The position numbers were made by a program, and so were the translations under genes. Below the pieces are notes generated by a model. The model saw nothing but the letters and a program-made list of their open reading frames with translations. It was not told where the DNA came from and did no database searches. 64,000 nt of DNA from an uncultured Trueperaceae bacterium (GTDB lineage: Bacteria > Deinococcota > Deinococci > Deinococcales > Trueperaceae). The stretch is taken from positions 79,339-143,338 of the forward strand of contig CALCHY010000048.1 in NCBI GenBank assembly GCA_937907415.1, in the 5' to 3' direction. Numbering within the stretch: the stretch's first letter is position 1; every line of letters begins with the position of its first letter. Below are positions 31,533 to 39,432 of the stretch, piece after piece.

Positions 31533-32846
31533 TCAATGGATCAACTCTAGCTTGACGAGGGTGCTTCCAATGGGCTCGGTTGTAGTTTCACCTGTGGCGA
31601 GGTCAACAGTGACCATCAAGTAACGGCTGCGTGCTGCGTCAAGGGCGGTAAAAATCGCAGCGCTTGCATCGGGAGAAACAGCGATGTTGAAGATTTCTAG
31701 GTCAGTCTCATATATTGGTTCGGCGTTACCACTTGTGACGCCGAGCCTGACGACTGCAAACTTATTTTCTGTGTTGCGGCCAACGTAGTAGTAGTCTTCC
31801 CCGTGCGCGACTCCGTCACGGGCTTGCGCAAGCCCTGGGTCGAACCATTGAGGGTTCGGGTAGAGCTCCATCACTTTGAACTCGCCGTGGTTCGTAGTCT
31901 CAAGCAAAACCCGGTCGCCATGGACACGGATGGGGTTGGAATACGCTGAGATGTCATTTAGGTCGAACTCGAGCGCGTCGATGTCGTGAGTTACGTTGTC
32001 ATAATATTTGTCGAGGTATCCGGGTTGGAGTGAACCGAAGTATGGGGTGGGGCTCAGGGTGTCTTCGCCAGGCTTGAGTTCCCAAAGGGCACTTCGTTGG
32101 GGGTCCGAAACGTAGATGCTCCCGTCTGGCCACAGTCCTGCGAGGTAAACGTTATGCCCAAGGTCGATGGTGGTAAGGCTTCCGTCTTGGTTGAGTCGCC
32201 GCAACCAAAACTCGGTGACGCTTGACGTCTGCGTGAGGCCCGCTACGTAGACGAGTCCGTCGGATCCCACCACCCAGGTCATGACCTGGAGGGGGCCAGA
32301 GAGATCAAACAGTTGCTGATTGTCCCCTTCCAGGGTGCGCTTACGGAGCGCCGGCACCCAATACCCATGCTCATCTGCCCCTGCCCCCTCGTAATATAGG
32401 GCTCCATCCGGACCGATTTGAAGTTTCCGGAAGTAGGCGAGGTATGGATCCACGCAGATGGGTTCGGTGTCATTGATTACCTCTACGAGCGCGCAGCCGT
32501 ACCCTTGAACATCATGAGGACGAAGGAACACTCGACCATTGAGAACAGTAAAGTCCTCAAATGTGTCTGAGCCGTCCCTGACGGTTGAGACCTCGCCCTT
32601 GCCGCTTATGGCCAGGACGGTAGGGTCGCTATTTTGCGCCGCAAGGGCAGAGCTGGCGACCTCGCCCCCTGAGCCGACACCTAGGGCGATGACCTTACTT
32701 AGGTCAATGGTGCCTGTGCTGGGCCCCTCAGGTCGTTCCCCGGTCGGTGGGGGTGTCACGCGGATGCCGTCGTCGCAGGCGACGAGCGCGAGGAGTATGA
32801 GGATCATCGACAGGATGCGAATCAGGTTGTGTCTTGGGTTTCCCAT
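31533..32846 (-). CDS. Lipoprotein with beta-propeller-like body
   Basis: 437 aa from ATG at 32846; earlier in-frame ATGs (32873, 32906) exist and none has a good ribosome site. The signal ends in lipobox LALVAC. The mature chain is rich in regular beta segments (VALGVGSGGEVASSALAAQN; GPDGALYYEGAGADEHGYW; WPDGSIYVSDPQ) suggesting a propeller with NHL/SGL-like blades. Less GC-rich than neighbours, possibly acquired separately. Function unknown; surface-located. Confidence 0.65.
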   Translation of the reverse strand: MGNPRHNLIRILSMILILLALVACDDGIRVTPPPTGERPEGPSTGTIDLSKVIALGVGSGGEVASSALAAQNSDPTVLAISGKGEVSTVRDGSDTFEDFTVLNGRVFLRPHDVQGYGCALVEVINDTEPICVDPYLAYFRKLQIGPDGALYYEGAGADEHGYWVPALRKRTLEGDNQQLFDLSGPLQVMTWVVGSDGLVYVAGLTQTSSVTEFWLRRLNQDGSLTTIDLGHNVYLAGLWPDGSIYVSDPQRSALWELKPGEDTLSPTPYFGSLQPGYLDKYYDNVTHDIDALEFDLNDISAYSNPIRVHGDRVLLETTNHGEFKVMELYPNPQWFDPGLAQARDGVAHGEDYYYVGRNTENKFAVVRLGVTSGNAEPIYETDLEIFNIAVSPDASAAIFTALDAARSRYLMVTVDLATGETTTEPIGSTLVKLELIH

Positions 32847-32887
32847 GATGTTTTGAGCATACCTACGCCGCATGACGGGAAACGCTC

Positions 32888-33316
32888 TCAGAAATTGCTG
32901 ATCCAAACGAGCGCAGTTTTTTGCATGCTGCCGGTGGCTTCGGCGACGGCGTCGGCGATGAGTGCGTAGATGTGGTCGGGGATGCCGGGGCGGTTCTCCA
33001 GGTTGGGGTAGTCGCTGCCTTCAGCGGTGAAGCCGCGCTCTGTGTCCCAGCTGGCGCCGCCGTAGTGGATGAACACGTCGCTGTACTCTTCCGCCGCATC
33101 GCCGCGCTTGTGCCAGGTGGCGGGCCCGTCCGTGTCGCTGTTGAGCCACCGCAGGAACCCTTCGTCCTGGAAGAAGCTGGAGGCGTTGAGGCGCACGAGT
33201 AGGTGGCCGCGGGTGATCTCCGCTTCGTGCCCGTACGCGCTGACGGTGGTGACGTCACCGCGGATGCCTTCACCACGGTTGATGGCCGGCTGCTCGCGCT
33301 CGAGTTGCTCGTTCAT
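32888..33316 (-). CDS. Hypothetical protein
   Basis: 142 aa from ATG at 33316 (AAGGAGCAGCAGC). Contains GHLLVRLNASSFFQDEGFLR and HYGGASWDTERGF; soluble, mixed fold. Coupled (ATGA) to the frameshifted gene upstream. It is the last gene of the SSB-2 operon. No family recognised. Confidence 0.55.
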   Translation of the reverse strand: MNEQLEREQPAINRGEGIRGDVTTVSAYGHEAEITRGHLLVRLNASSFFQDEGFLRWLNSDTDGPATWHKRGDAAEEYSDVFIHYGGASWDTERGFTAEGSDYPNLENRPGIPDHIYALIADAVAEATGSMQKTALVWISNF

Positions 33317-33778
33317 GCTGCTGCTCCTTCGAGGAGGGTCTGGGTGTTGATAGGGGTGGTCTGCCAGGCGAGGGGGAGGTCGTTGGCGTCGCCTAGGTAG
33401 CCCTTCCAGTGGAGCCACGGTGGGCCGTCTTTGTGGCGGGTGATGGTGATGCCGGCGACGGCGCCGGTTTCGTCACGCAGGCTGGCGATCTCCTCCATGG
33501 AGAGTACGGGCGTGGCGAAGTTGGCGATGCCGGTGGCGTGAACGCGCTTGGTGGAGCTTGGGGGCGCGCGCGAGGCTGGGGCGGATGAGGTAGGCGTGCC
33601 GCCTGGTGCTGGTGAGGGTGTCGATGAGGTCGCCGCCTTGCTCGAGGGCCCTGGCGAGGCCGCGGGTGAGGTCTTGGAGTTCGGGCTTGATGGGGACGAT
33701 CAGGAGGCGTGTGTAGCTGCCGTCGGGGCCGTCGTGGTTGGGGGTGAGGGCGTCGAAGACGAGTGTGTTCATGTTCAT
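33313..33778 (-). pseudogene. Hypothetical gene broken by a one-base frameshift
   Basis: The 5' part, from ATG at 33778 (4-bp overlap with the upstream gene), reads MNMNTLVFDALTPNHDG and continues to LIRPSLARAP; the 3' part in the next frame reads VHATGIANFATPVLSMEEIA and ends at 33313 with a 4-bp overlap to the next start. Dropping one C from the CCCCC run near 33560 joins them into one protein of about 154 aa. An isolated 61-aa gene from ATG at 33498 is the alternative. Sequencing error or real mutation cannot be told apart here. Confidence 0.5.
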
Positions 33779-33984
33779 TGCCTCTCGTCGAGGAGGTAGA
33801 CGGTGGTCTGGCCGTACCCGACCACCTTGGTGTCGAGGATGGTGACGCGGTCGTCGCCAACGTAGTTGATGCCGTCGACGAAGGCGTCGGCGGCGGCTTT
33901 GGTCGGGAAGCGCAGCTCGAGGTTGGGCGTGATGACCGGCGCCTGGTTGGGGGTGGCGGTGGTGATGGCGGTGCGCATGCTCAT
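33775..33984 (-). CDS. Small hypothetical protein
   Basis: 69 aa from ATG at 33984, which follows AAGGAGA and overlaps the upstream stop. Compact alpha/beta pattern (LELRFPTKAAADAFVDGINY, VGYGQTTVYLLD). Coupled on both sides within the SSB-2 operon. Family not recognised. Confidence 0.55.
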   Translation of the reverse strand: MSMRTAITTATPNQAPVITPNLELRFPTKAAADAFVDGINYVGDDRVTILDTKVVGYGQTTVYLLDERQ

Positions 33985-34163
33985 TCTCCTTGGATGATGA
34001 CGAGCTCGACGGTCTCGTCGTCTTCCTCCCACAGGACGGTTTCACCGTCGTGGAGGTAATCGACTTCGCTGGCGTTGAGGCCGTACTTGGTTTCGAGTCG
34101 CTTGAGGGCGGTGTCGAGGTCTTCCGTGGTGGTCTGGTCGTTTTCGTAGGTGGTGACGCTCAT
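33981..34163 (-). CDS. Small acidic hypothetical protein
   Basis: 60 aa, acidic, helix then strand (DTALKRLETKYGLNASEVDY; ETVELVIIQGE). 4-bp overlaps at both ends tie it to SSB copy 2 and to the 69-aa gene. Resembles small plasmid accessory proteins; no family assigned. Confidence 0.55.
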   Translation of the reverse strand: MSVTTYENDQTTTEDLDTALKRLETKYGLNASEVDYLHDGETVLWEEDDETVELVIIQGE

Positions 34164-34864
34164 GCGGCTTTCGCTTCGCGGGGGTTCGGCTTGGGGCGGG
34201 CGTACTTGAGGGTGTGAGCGTCCTTGGCTTCGATGCTGACGGTGTGGCGCGTGTTGCCGTTCTGGTCTTGCCAGGTGTGGTTGACGAGTTGGCCGGTGAG
34301 GTGGATGGCGTCGCCCTTGCTGGCGTGCGCGAGGCGTTCGGCTAGGGCTCTCCAGGCGGTGATGTTGAAGTAGTGGGTGCTGCCGTACTCTTCGACGGCT
34401 ACGCCGGTCTGGAGGTAGGGGTCGCCGTTCTTGGCGGTCTTGAGGGTGGGTTCGTGCGTGAGGCGCCCGACGATGGCGGCGAGGTTCTTGCCGCGCGCGA
34501 GGAGCTGACGGCCGCCTTCGGTGGTGATGGTGGGCTCACTGCCGGTGAGGAGGCTGACGCCGTCACCGATGATGCGCGTGAGGCTCTTGTTCTCTCCGCC
34601 CTTCGTGGTGTACCTGAACTGTTCGAGGCGGCCATGCGCTAGGGCGGGTTGGCCTTCTTTGAGGGCGCTGTATAGGCCGGTGGCGTAGGCGCCGATGATG
34701 CGCACATGGTGGCGGTAGGAGCGCGCGACGCTCTTGCCGTCTTCGGTGGGGTTATCGACCTGACCGTCTAGCCGGATGTCGAGGATGGGGGTCTGCCTGG
34801 CGCCGTACTCGAGTTCGAGGTTGTTGATGATACCGGCGAGGGTGATGTGGGCTTGGTGATGCAC
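34160..34864 (-). CDS. Single-stranded DNA-binding protein with two OB folds (copy 2)
   Basis: 234 aa from GTG at 34864, after CCAGGAGGCAACAA; the upstream part of the frame is not protein-like. First fold: ITLAGIINNLELEYGARQTP and HHVRIIGAYATG; second: AAIVGRLTHEPTLKTAKNGD, FNITAWRALAERLAH and IHLTGQLVNHTW. It is about as long as SSB copy 1 but clearly diverged from it. First gene of a five-gene operon with small unknowns, preceded by leader hairpin copy 4. Confidence 0.78.
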   Translation of the reverse strand: MHHQAHITLAGIINNLELEYGARQTPILDIRLDGQVDNPTEDGKSVARSYRHHVRIIGAYATGLYSALKEGQPALAHGRLEQFRYTTKGGENKSLTRIIGDGVSLLTGSEPTITTEGGRQLLARGKNLAAIVGRLTHEPTLKTAKNGDPYLQTGVAVEEYGSTHYFNITAWRALAERLAHASKGDAIHLTGQLVNHTWQDQNGNTRHTVSIEAKDAHTLKYARPKPNPREAKAA

Positions 34865-34929
34865 TTGTTGCCTCCTGGGCGTGGTTCTTGTGGGGTTGGG
34901 CCGGTGGTGGCCTCTGCTTGCTTCTCCCC

Positions 34930-34950
34930 TGCCCTTGGGCTTTCTTTCTG
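34930..34950 (-). promoter_or_regulatory. Leader hairpin motif, copy 4
   Basis: Minus-strand CAGAAAGAAAGCCCAAGGGC then A: purine tract, GCCC/GGGC stem, AA loop. 66 nt before the GTG of SSB copy 2. Confidence 0.5.
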
Positions 34951-35088
34951 AGTGGCTGCGGGTGCTTCCGGGTTCTTGGTGGCTTGGTAGAGTGCTGTTG
35001 CCTGAACTTAGGCTCCTGTGGGTCCTCCACGACACACAGATCTTTGGCCTCGAGCGGTGGGGATCGCTCGGGGCCGCTTCATGAACTA

Positions 35089-36306
35089 CTACGCCCCAAG
35101 CCTTGCGGCTCTGGGGGCAGTTTCCTGGGTCAGCGCGGTATGACTGCTACCGCTCGCCAGCCAGCCGGTTCCCGACTGGTTTAGCGCCCACGCGAGCATG
35201 ACTTGCGCAGCCGCAACGTCACGCGGCGCGCGGTAACCGCACTCGTTGCACGAGTGGGTTCGCTCGTCTAGGGGCTTCTTCTTCTGATGACCGCACGCGG
35301 GGCACGTTTGGCTGGGCTTGACCTGGCGGGTGGGCACCATCACGAGCCTGCACGCACCAGCTTCTTCCGCTTTGTACGTCAGGAACTTCGTGATGGTCGC
35401 CATCCCCACATCCAGAATGGAGCGGTTAAGGCCAGCCTTGTGAACGCCGCCACTGGCGGTCATGGACTTGACATTGAGTTTCTCGGTGGCGATCAGGCCG
35501 TACGTCTTGATGAGGCTGTTCGTGACTTGGTGCTGGAAGTCGCGGCGCTGGTTCGCTACGCGCTGGTGCAGCTTAGCTACGCGCCTGCGGGCCTTATCGC
35601 GGTTGCCGCCACCCCGCTTGCGGCGGGCCAGGCTCCGCTGCGCCGCCTTGAGCTGGACCAGGGAGGCCTTCAGGTGGCGAGGGTTCTCGAACGTGACGCC
35701 GTCCGACAGGGTGACGGCCGTCTCGCAACCCAGGTCAAGACCGGCGGCTTTACGGCCGGCCGCCCGTACGGGTTCGCACTTGACGGTGATCGAAGCGAAC
35801 CACTCGCCGGTCGGTCTGCGGGTGAGCGTGAGGGTGGTGGGTTCGCCCCACTGCCGCGGTTTGCCACGCAGCTTGAGGATCCCGAAGTTCGTGATACTCA
35901 GCCTCCCGTGCCTGCCGTTCTCGCCGAGCGCGAACTTCCAGCCGGCCGGGTCGGGGTACGTGAAGCCCTTGTAGCGTTTAGCGCTCTTGAAGCGCGGGAA
36001 GCCCGCCTTCTCGCCGCGCTTGACGCGCCCGAAGAACGCCTTGAACGCCCGATCCACCCGCCGCACCGTTTCCTGCAGCGCGTGCGATCCCAACGGCAGG
36101 TACTCGGGCAACGCCGCCTTGAAGGCCGGCAGCTCGTTCTGCTGGTCGTAATAATTGAGCGACACTCCCCGCCGGCGGTACGCGAAGATCCGCTGCTCCA
36201 AGCAGGCGTTATAAAGCCGCGCATGAAGGACTGTCCACTCCTCCAAGCGCGCCTCCTGCGCCTTGGTCGGGTAGGCCCTGAACTCCATCCGGCGAGTGAC
36301 CAACAC
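35089..36306 (-). CDS. tnpB: TnpB, RNA-guided RuvC nuclease
   Basis: About 405 aa from GTG at 36306; ATG at 36288 (MEFRAYPTKAQ) is equally possible and a TATAAT box sits at 36313-36318. RuvC motif GLDLG, glutamate in IATEKLNVKS and aspartate in YRAPRDVAAAQ are intact, as is the zinc module (CPACG and CNECG). Standard length for the family. Likely active for guided cleavage of sites matching the element's left flank. Confidence 0.87.
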   Translation of the reverse strand: MLVTRRMEFRAYPTKAQEARLEEWTVLHARLYNACLEQRIFAYRRRGVSLNYYDQQNELPAFKAALPEYLPLGSHALQETVRRVDRAFKAFFGRVKRGEKAGFPRFKSAKRYKGFTYPDPAGWKFALGENGRHGRLSITNFGILKLRGKPRQWGEPTTLTLTRRPTGEWFASITVKCEPVRAAGRKAAGLDLGCETAVTLSDGVTFENPRHLKASLVQLKAAQRSLARRKRGGGNRDKARRRVAKLHQRVANQRRDFQHQVTNSLIKTYGLIATEKLNVKSMTASGGVHKAGLNRSILDVGMATITKFLTYKAEEAGACRLVMVPTRQVKPSQTCPACGHQKKKPLDERTHSCNECGYRAPRDVAAAQVMLAWALNQSGTGWLASGSSHTALTQETAPRAARLGA

Positions 36307-36325
36307 AACCCCATTATACTTGGTT

Positions 36326-36745
36326 ATGAGCACCACCACACGACTTAAGGCCCACTCACACAGCGTTTACCGACTCACTTACCACTTGGTTCTCGTAACG
36401 AACTACCGCCGCAAGGCGCTCACCGCCCCCATCCTCCAGGACCTCCACAACATCACGAACCGAATCTGCGAGAGTTGGGGCGGCGAACTCATCGAGTTCT
36501 CCGGGGAGGCCGATCACGTGCACCTACTGTTCGAGGGTCACCCCAGCATGGCACTCGCGAAGTTCGTGAACAACCTCAAGACCGTCACCAGCCGCCTCAC
36601 CAGACGCGATCATGGCGAGCACCTCAGCCGCTACTACAGCAAACCGACCCTCTGGTCAGCCTCCTACTGCATCCTCTCCACCGGCGGCGCCCCCATCGAC
36701 GTGATCAAACGCTACATCCAAGCCCAGGACAGCCCTCCGGGCTGA
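36326..36745 (+). CDS. tnpA: TnpA, Y1 HUH single-strand transposase
   Basis: 139 aa from ATG at 36326; the frame opens 10 codons earlier without ribosome site. HUH motif HVHLL in GEADHVHLLFEG and the catalytic tyrosine region YCILSTGGAPIDVIKRYIQ are present. Family enzymes excise and insert the element as single-stranded circles at replication forks, without duplicating the target. Appears intact, so the element could be active. Confidence 0.88.
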   Translation: MSTTTRLKAHSHSVYRLTYHLVLVTNYRRKALTAPILQDLHNITNRICESWGGELIEFSGEADHVHLLFEGHPSMALAKFVNNLKTVTSRLTRRDHGEHLSRYYSKPTLWSASYCILSTGGAPIDVIKRYIQAQDSPPG

Positions 36746-36802
36746 AGCCACTAACCCCCACCTGGCAAAGCCAAGGTAGGGGACTGCGTGGCCAAGTTGT
36801 TC

Positions 36803-36831
36803 ATGACCCCCTCGGCGTGTTTGCTTATAGT
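36803..36831 (+). promoter_or_regulatory. Candidate promoter of the par operon
   Basis: ATGACC (36803-36808), 17-bp spacer and TATAGT (36826-36831). TATAGTGAAA here also occurs in the toxin-antitoxin promoter palindrome at 62726 (reverse strand). The HTH at the ParA N-terminus is a plausible autoregulator. Confidence 0.5.
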
Positions 36832-36870
36832 GAAATGGCATGTGGTTTTCGGTTATTCTCGATTTAGCGT

Positions 36871-37878
36871 ATGTCGGCTGATTCAGATGATTCCCCGAAC
36901 AAGCTGCTGAAGGACTTGTACCTGCAGCGGGAGAAGCGTGGGATGTCGTTACGTGAGTTGGCTACGCGCGCGGGGTTCGCTAATCAGAGCGTTCCTTTCA
37001 AGCTCGAGCGTGAGGATGCGAACCCGACCTTGCGTTCTGTCATGCGTTACGCGGCGGGCCTGGGAGTCCGCCTGAAGGTAGAGGTTGAGTCAGTGAAGAG
37101 GATCGCGTTCTTTCAGTATGCGGGTGGGTCGTCGAAGACGAGCGTCACGCGTGATGTGGGGTACTTGCTGAGCCGGATGGGTAAGCGGGTGCTCTTGGTG
37201 GACATGGACCCGCAGGCGTCCCTGACGAGTTGGTTGGGCATTGATAAGTACGACGTGACGCGTGAGCAGACGATCTTGCCGGTGGTGATGAATAAGGGTG
37301 TTCCGCTGCCGGAGCCGCTGAAGTTGCATGGGATGGGCTTGATTCCGTCGACGCCGGTGGTGGCTGAGGCTGAGCGGCACTTGATGGGCGGCATCGGGCC
37401 GGTGCATCGCGTGCGCGACGCCCTGGACGCCTTAGAGGGCCAGTTCGATTTTGTACTTCTCGATTCGCCGCCAAGTCTGGGCATGCTGACGGCCGCGGCG
37501 GTCATTGCTTCTAACAGCGTGGTTGTGCCGGTGTTGGCGCACGCGAAGGGCGCCGATGGGCTCCCTACCGTGCTGGACATGATGGATGACTGGCGGCGCG
37601 CTGTTCCGAACCTGAAGATCGCTATGTTCATCCCCACGCAGGTTGGTGACACGAAGGTTCACAAGCAGTACTTGGAGGCAATCCGCGAGCAGCTGGTCGA
37701 GGTTGCGCCCGTGTCGACCCCTCTGAAGTACCGTCCCGCCATCTACGCGAACGCTACTGAAGGCAAGGTGCCCGTGCCCGCCCTCACTCCCACCCCGAAG
37801 GACGCGCTGGCTGAACTCGAGGCGGTCACGCGCGAGCTGTTGGTTGCTCTTGGAGTGAGTGAAGATGTCCGGGCCTAG
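36871..37878 (+). CDS. parA: ParA ATPase with N-terminal Xre HTH
   Basis: 335 aa. Residues 11-70 are a Cro/Xre HTH (MSLRELATRAGFANQSVPFK), followed by a ParA/MinD-type ATPase (77-335). Its P-loop is QYAGGSSKTS (82-91): the second-site Lys89 remains but the deviant signature lysine (normally KGGxGKT) is alanine and the central Gly is Ser. Switch I-like DMDPQASLTSWLG and Walker B-like LLDSPPSLG follow. Fusion ParA proteins usually repress their own operon and move plasmid copies. No obvious ribosome site before ATG at 36871. ParB overlaps by 14 bp. Confidence 0.85.
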   Translation: MSADSDDSPNKLLKDLYLQREKRGMSLRELATRAGFANQSVPFKLEREDANPTLRSVMRYAAGLGVRLKVEVESVKRIAFFQYAGGSSKTSVTRDVGYLLSRMGKRVLLVDMDPQASLTSWLGIDKYDVTREQTILPVVMNKGVPLPEPLKLHGMGLIPSTPVVAEAERHLMGGIGPVHRVRDALDALEGQFDFVLLDSPPSLGMLTAAAVIASNSVVVPVLAHAKGADGLPTVLDMMDDWRRAVPNLKIAMFIPTQVGDTKVHKQYLEAIREQLVEVAPVSTPLKYRPAIYANATEGKVPVPALTPTPKDALAELEAVTRELLVALGVSEDVRA

Positions 37879-38962
37879 CTTGTTGGGTCGTCGGGCGGTG
37901 GTGCGGGAGTCGAGCGCGGAGGCTAAGGAAGTTGTTGGTGGCCTCCTGGGTGGGGTGTCGAAGCGCGAGCTCAGGCAGATTCCACTCAAGAGCATCCGCA
38001 CTAAGCCGCAGGTGCGGCGCGAGTTCCCGGAGGAAGCGCACCGGGCGTTGGTTGAGAACATTCGCTCGCAGGGCGGGGTCATCGAGCCGGTGATCGTGAA
38101 CCTGGTGCCGGGGGACGATAAGTACCTGTTGGTGGCTGGGGAGCGGCGCTTGCGCGCCTGCAAGGCGCTCATGCAGGAGTACGAGCAGGCGGGCGACTCT
38201 GCTGAGGCTGAGGCGTTCGCCTTCATCCCGGCCATCGTCTACGAGGACTTGGTCGCGGAGCAGGTTCGCGAGATGCAGCTGTCGGAGAACCTCTTGCGTG
38301 AGGACCTGACGGACTTGGAGGAGGCGCTGGCGTTGTCGGACCTGCTGGCCGTCCGCCTGGGCATCGCGCCGGGCGAGGTCCTGGCTGTTCTGGAGTTGCT
38401 AGAGAAGCAGGCGCGAGGCGTGCGGCAGAAGGGTGATGGGCACGAGGAACAGCTGCGGGTGGTCGAGGAGGTGTTCTCGACGTTCTCGAGCATCACTTGG
38501 CGCACGTTCGTGAAGAAGCGCCAACACCTGTTCCGGCTGCCGGAAGACGTGCTGGAGGCGGTTAGGGAGGCGCGCATCACCAGCACGCAGGCGGAGCTCC
38601 TGGGTCGCCTCAAGACTACGAAGGGCGAGCCCGAAACCGAGCAAGAGATGGCGAAGATGCGCGCGAACCTGATGGAGAGCCTGGAGCGAGGGCAGATGTC
38701 GCTTGAGGAGTTGGAGCGGGCCGTGCGGGGGGTGCAGAAGAAGCCGGAGGTTTTGCAGGCGCCGGAGGTGCAGGTGGCATTGAGGGTGCGTAGGAGCCTG
38801 ACCCCGAAGCGCCTGTTGTCTTTGCCGACGGAGTCGCGCTCGCGCGTGCAGGAGTTGCTTGAGGAGGTCGGTCGTCTCTTGGAGGAGGCACAGGGCGTGC
38901 CCGGCGGGCGCGCAGCCAAGAATGACCCGTCTGAGCCGGAGGCTGGGGTAACGAATGCCTAA
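37865..38962 (+). CDS. parB: ParB partition protein
   Basis: 365 aa from ATG at 37865 inside the end of parA. ParB/Srx domain at about 40-130 (RTKPQVRREFPEEAHRALVE; VAGERRLRACK), where CTP binding occurs in the family (motif GERRLRA). HTH region near 130-220 (REMQLSENLLREDLTDLEEA). The C-terminal part is helical. It should load at parS-like centromere sites, not identified here. Forms a unit with ParA and the 126-aa gene. Confidence 0.87.
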   Translation: MSGPSLLGRRAVVRESSAEAKEVVGGLLGGVSKRELRQIPLKSIRTKPQVRREFPEEAHRALVENIRSQGGVIEPVIVNLVPGDDKYLLVAGERRLRACKALMQEYEQAGDSAEAEAFAFIPAIVYEDLVAEQVREMQLSENLLREDLTDLEEALALSDLLAVRLGIAPGEVLAVLELLEKQARGVRQKGDGHEEQLRVVEEVFSTFSSITWRTFVKKRQHLFRLPEDVLEAVREARITSTQAELLGRLKTTKGEPETEQEMAKMRANLMESLERGQMSLEELERAVRGVQKKPEVLQAPEVQVALRVRRSLTPKRLLSLPTESRSRVQELLEEVGRLLEEAQGVPGGRAAKNDPSEPEAGVTNA

Positions 38963-39335
38963 AGTTGAGGTTTCGGCGCTTGAAGCGGGCCGCGAGCTGG
39001 ACGTGTTGGTGCACGAGCGGGTTTTTGAGCGATCGGATGAGGCCCCGCCGTATTCGACTCAGCGCAGTGTGGCGGAGTGGCTAGCGAAGGAGTACGAGTT
39101 GCGCGTCATTCCGGTGCATGGCACGGCCTCGTTTCGTACCGAGATGGATCCGCGTTCGGAGGAGGGCGCGGTGGGGTTCGCGGCCCTTCGGAGCGTGCCG
39201 CTGGTTGGTGATGGGGCGTTGGCTGATGGGCTTGAGTTTTTCGGTGGGGCGGGCAGTTTCGAGCTCGCGGTGATTGGGGCCGTGCTGGTTATTGAAGGCG
39301 TGGGGGTGGATTCACGCAAGCTCGTCCGGTACTGA
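38955..39335 (+). CDS. Phage ABA-sandwich-like hypothetical protein
   Basis: 126 aa, ATG at 38955 overlaps the parB stop by 8 bp. ALEAGRELDVLVHERVFERS followed by PPYSTQRSVAEWLAKEYELR resembles the phage/plasmid ABA-sandwich domain family (AGRELD...YST). Role unknown; translational coupling to parB suggests a partition accessory. The second half is hydrophobic but not a clear membrane helix. Confidence 0.55.
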   Translation: MPKVEVSALEAGRELDVLVHERVFERSDEAPPYSTQRSVAEWLAKEYELRVIPVHGTASFRTEMDPRSEEGAVGFAALRSVPLVGDGALADGLEFFGGAGSFELAVIGAVLVIEGVGVDSRKLVRY

Positions 39336-39346
39336 CTTGGTTGGTG

Positions 39347-39382
39347 CGCGCGTACAACCCTGTTTTTTGGGCCGTACGCGCG
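39347..39382. terminator. Bidirectional terminator between par and ABC operons
   Basis: CGCGCGTAC (39347-39355) pairs with GTACGCGCG (39374-39382); the loop carries a T run (GTTTTTTGG). Between convergent genes. Confidence 0.7.
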
Positions 39383-39432
39383 TTGGTTACTGGGAGTTGT
39401 TTGAGTCGTGGTGGTCGTGGTTCAAGTTGGGG

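Larger units (their letters stand above)
35070..36815. mobile_element. IS200/IS605-family element with divergent tnpA and tnpB
   Basis: tnpB (-) and tnpA (+) diverge from a shared short promoter region. One end (about 35085-35120) shows GCCCC...GGGGC pairing followed on the minus strand by GTAGTTCATGAA; the other (36755-36785) has CCCCCACCT pairing with AGGTAGGGG. Such subterminal hairpins are recognised by TnpA in this family. Inserted between the SSB-2 operon leader and the par promoter. Ends are estimates. Confidence 0.8.

Noticed and set aside
35287..36348. 353-aa plus-strand frame opposite tnpB of the IS200/605 element
   Set aside because: Antisense shadow; would overlap the tnpA start region and has no motif.
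37865..38962. PRTRC-type ParB
   Set aside because: The protein is an ordinary plasmid ParB in operon with ParA, 16 kb away from the PRTRC cassette, so it was not assigned to that system.
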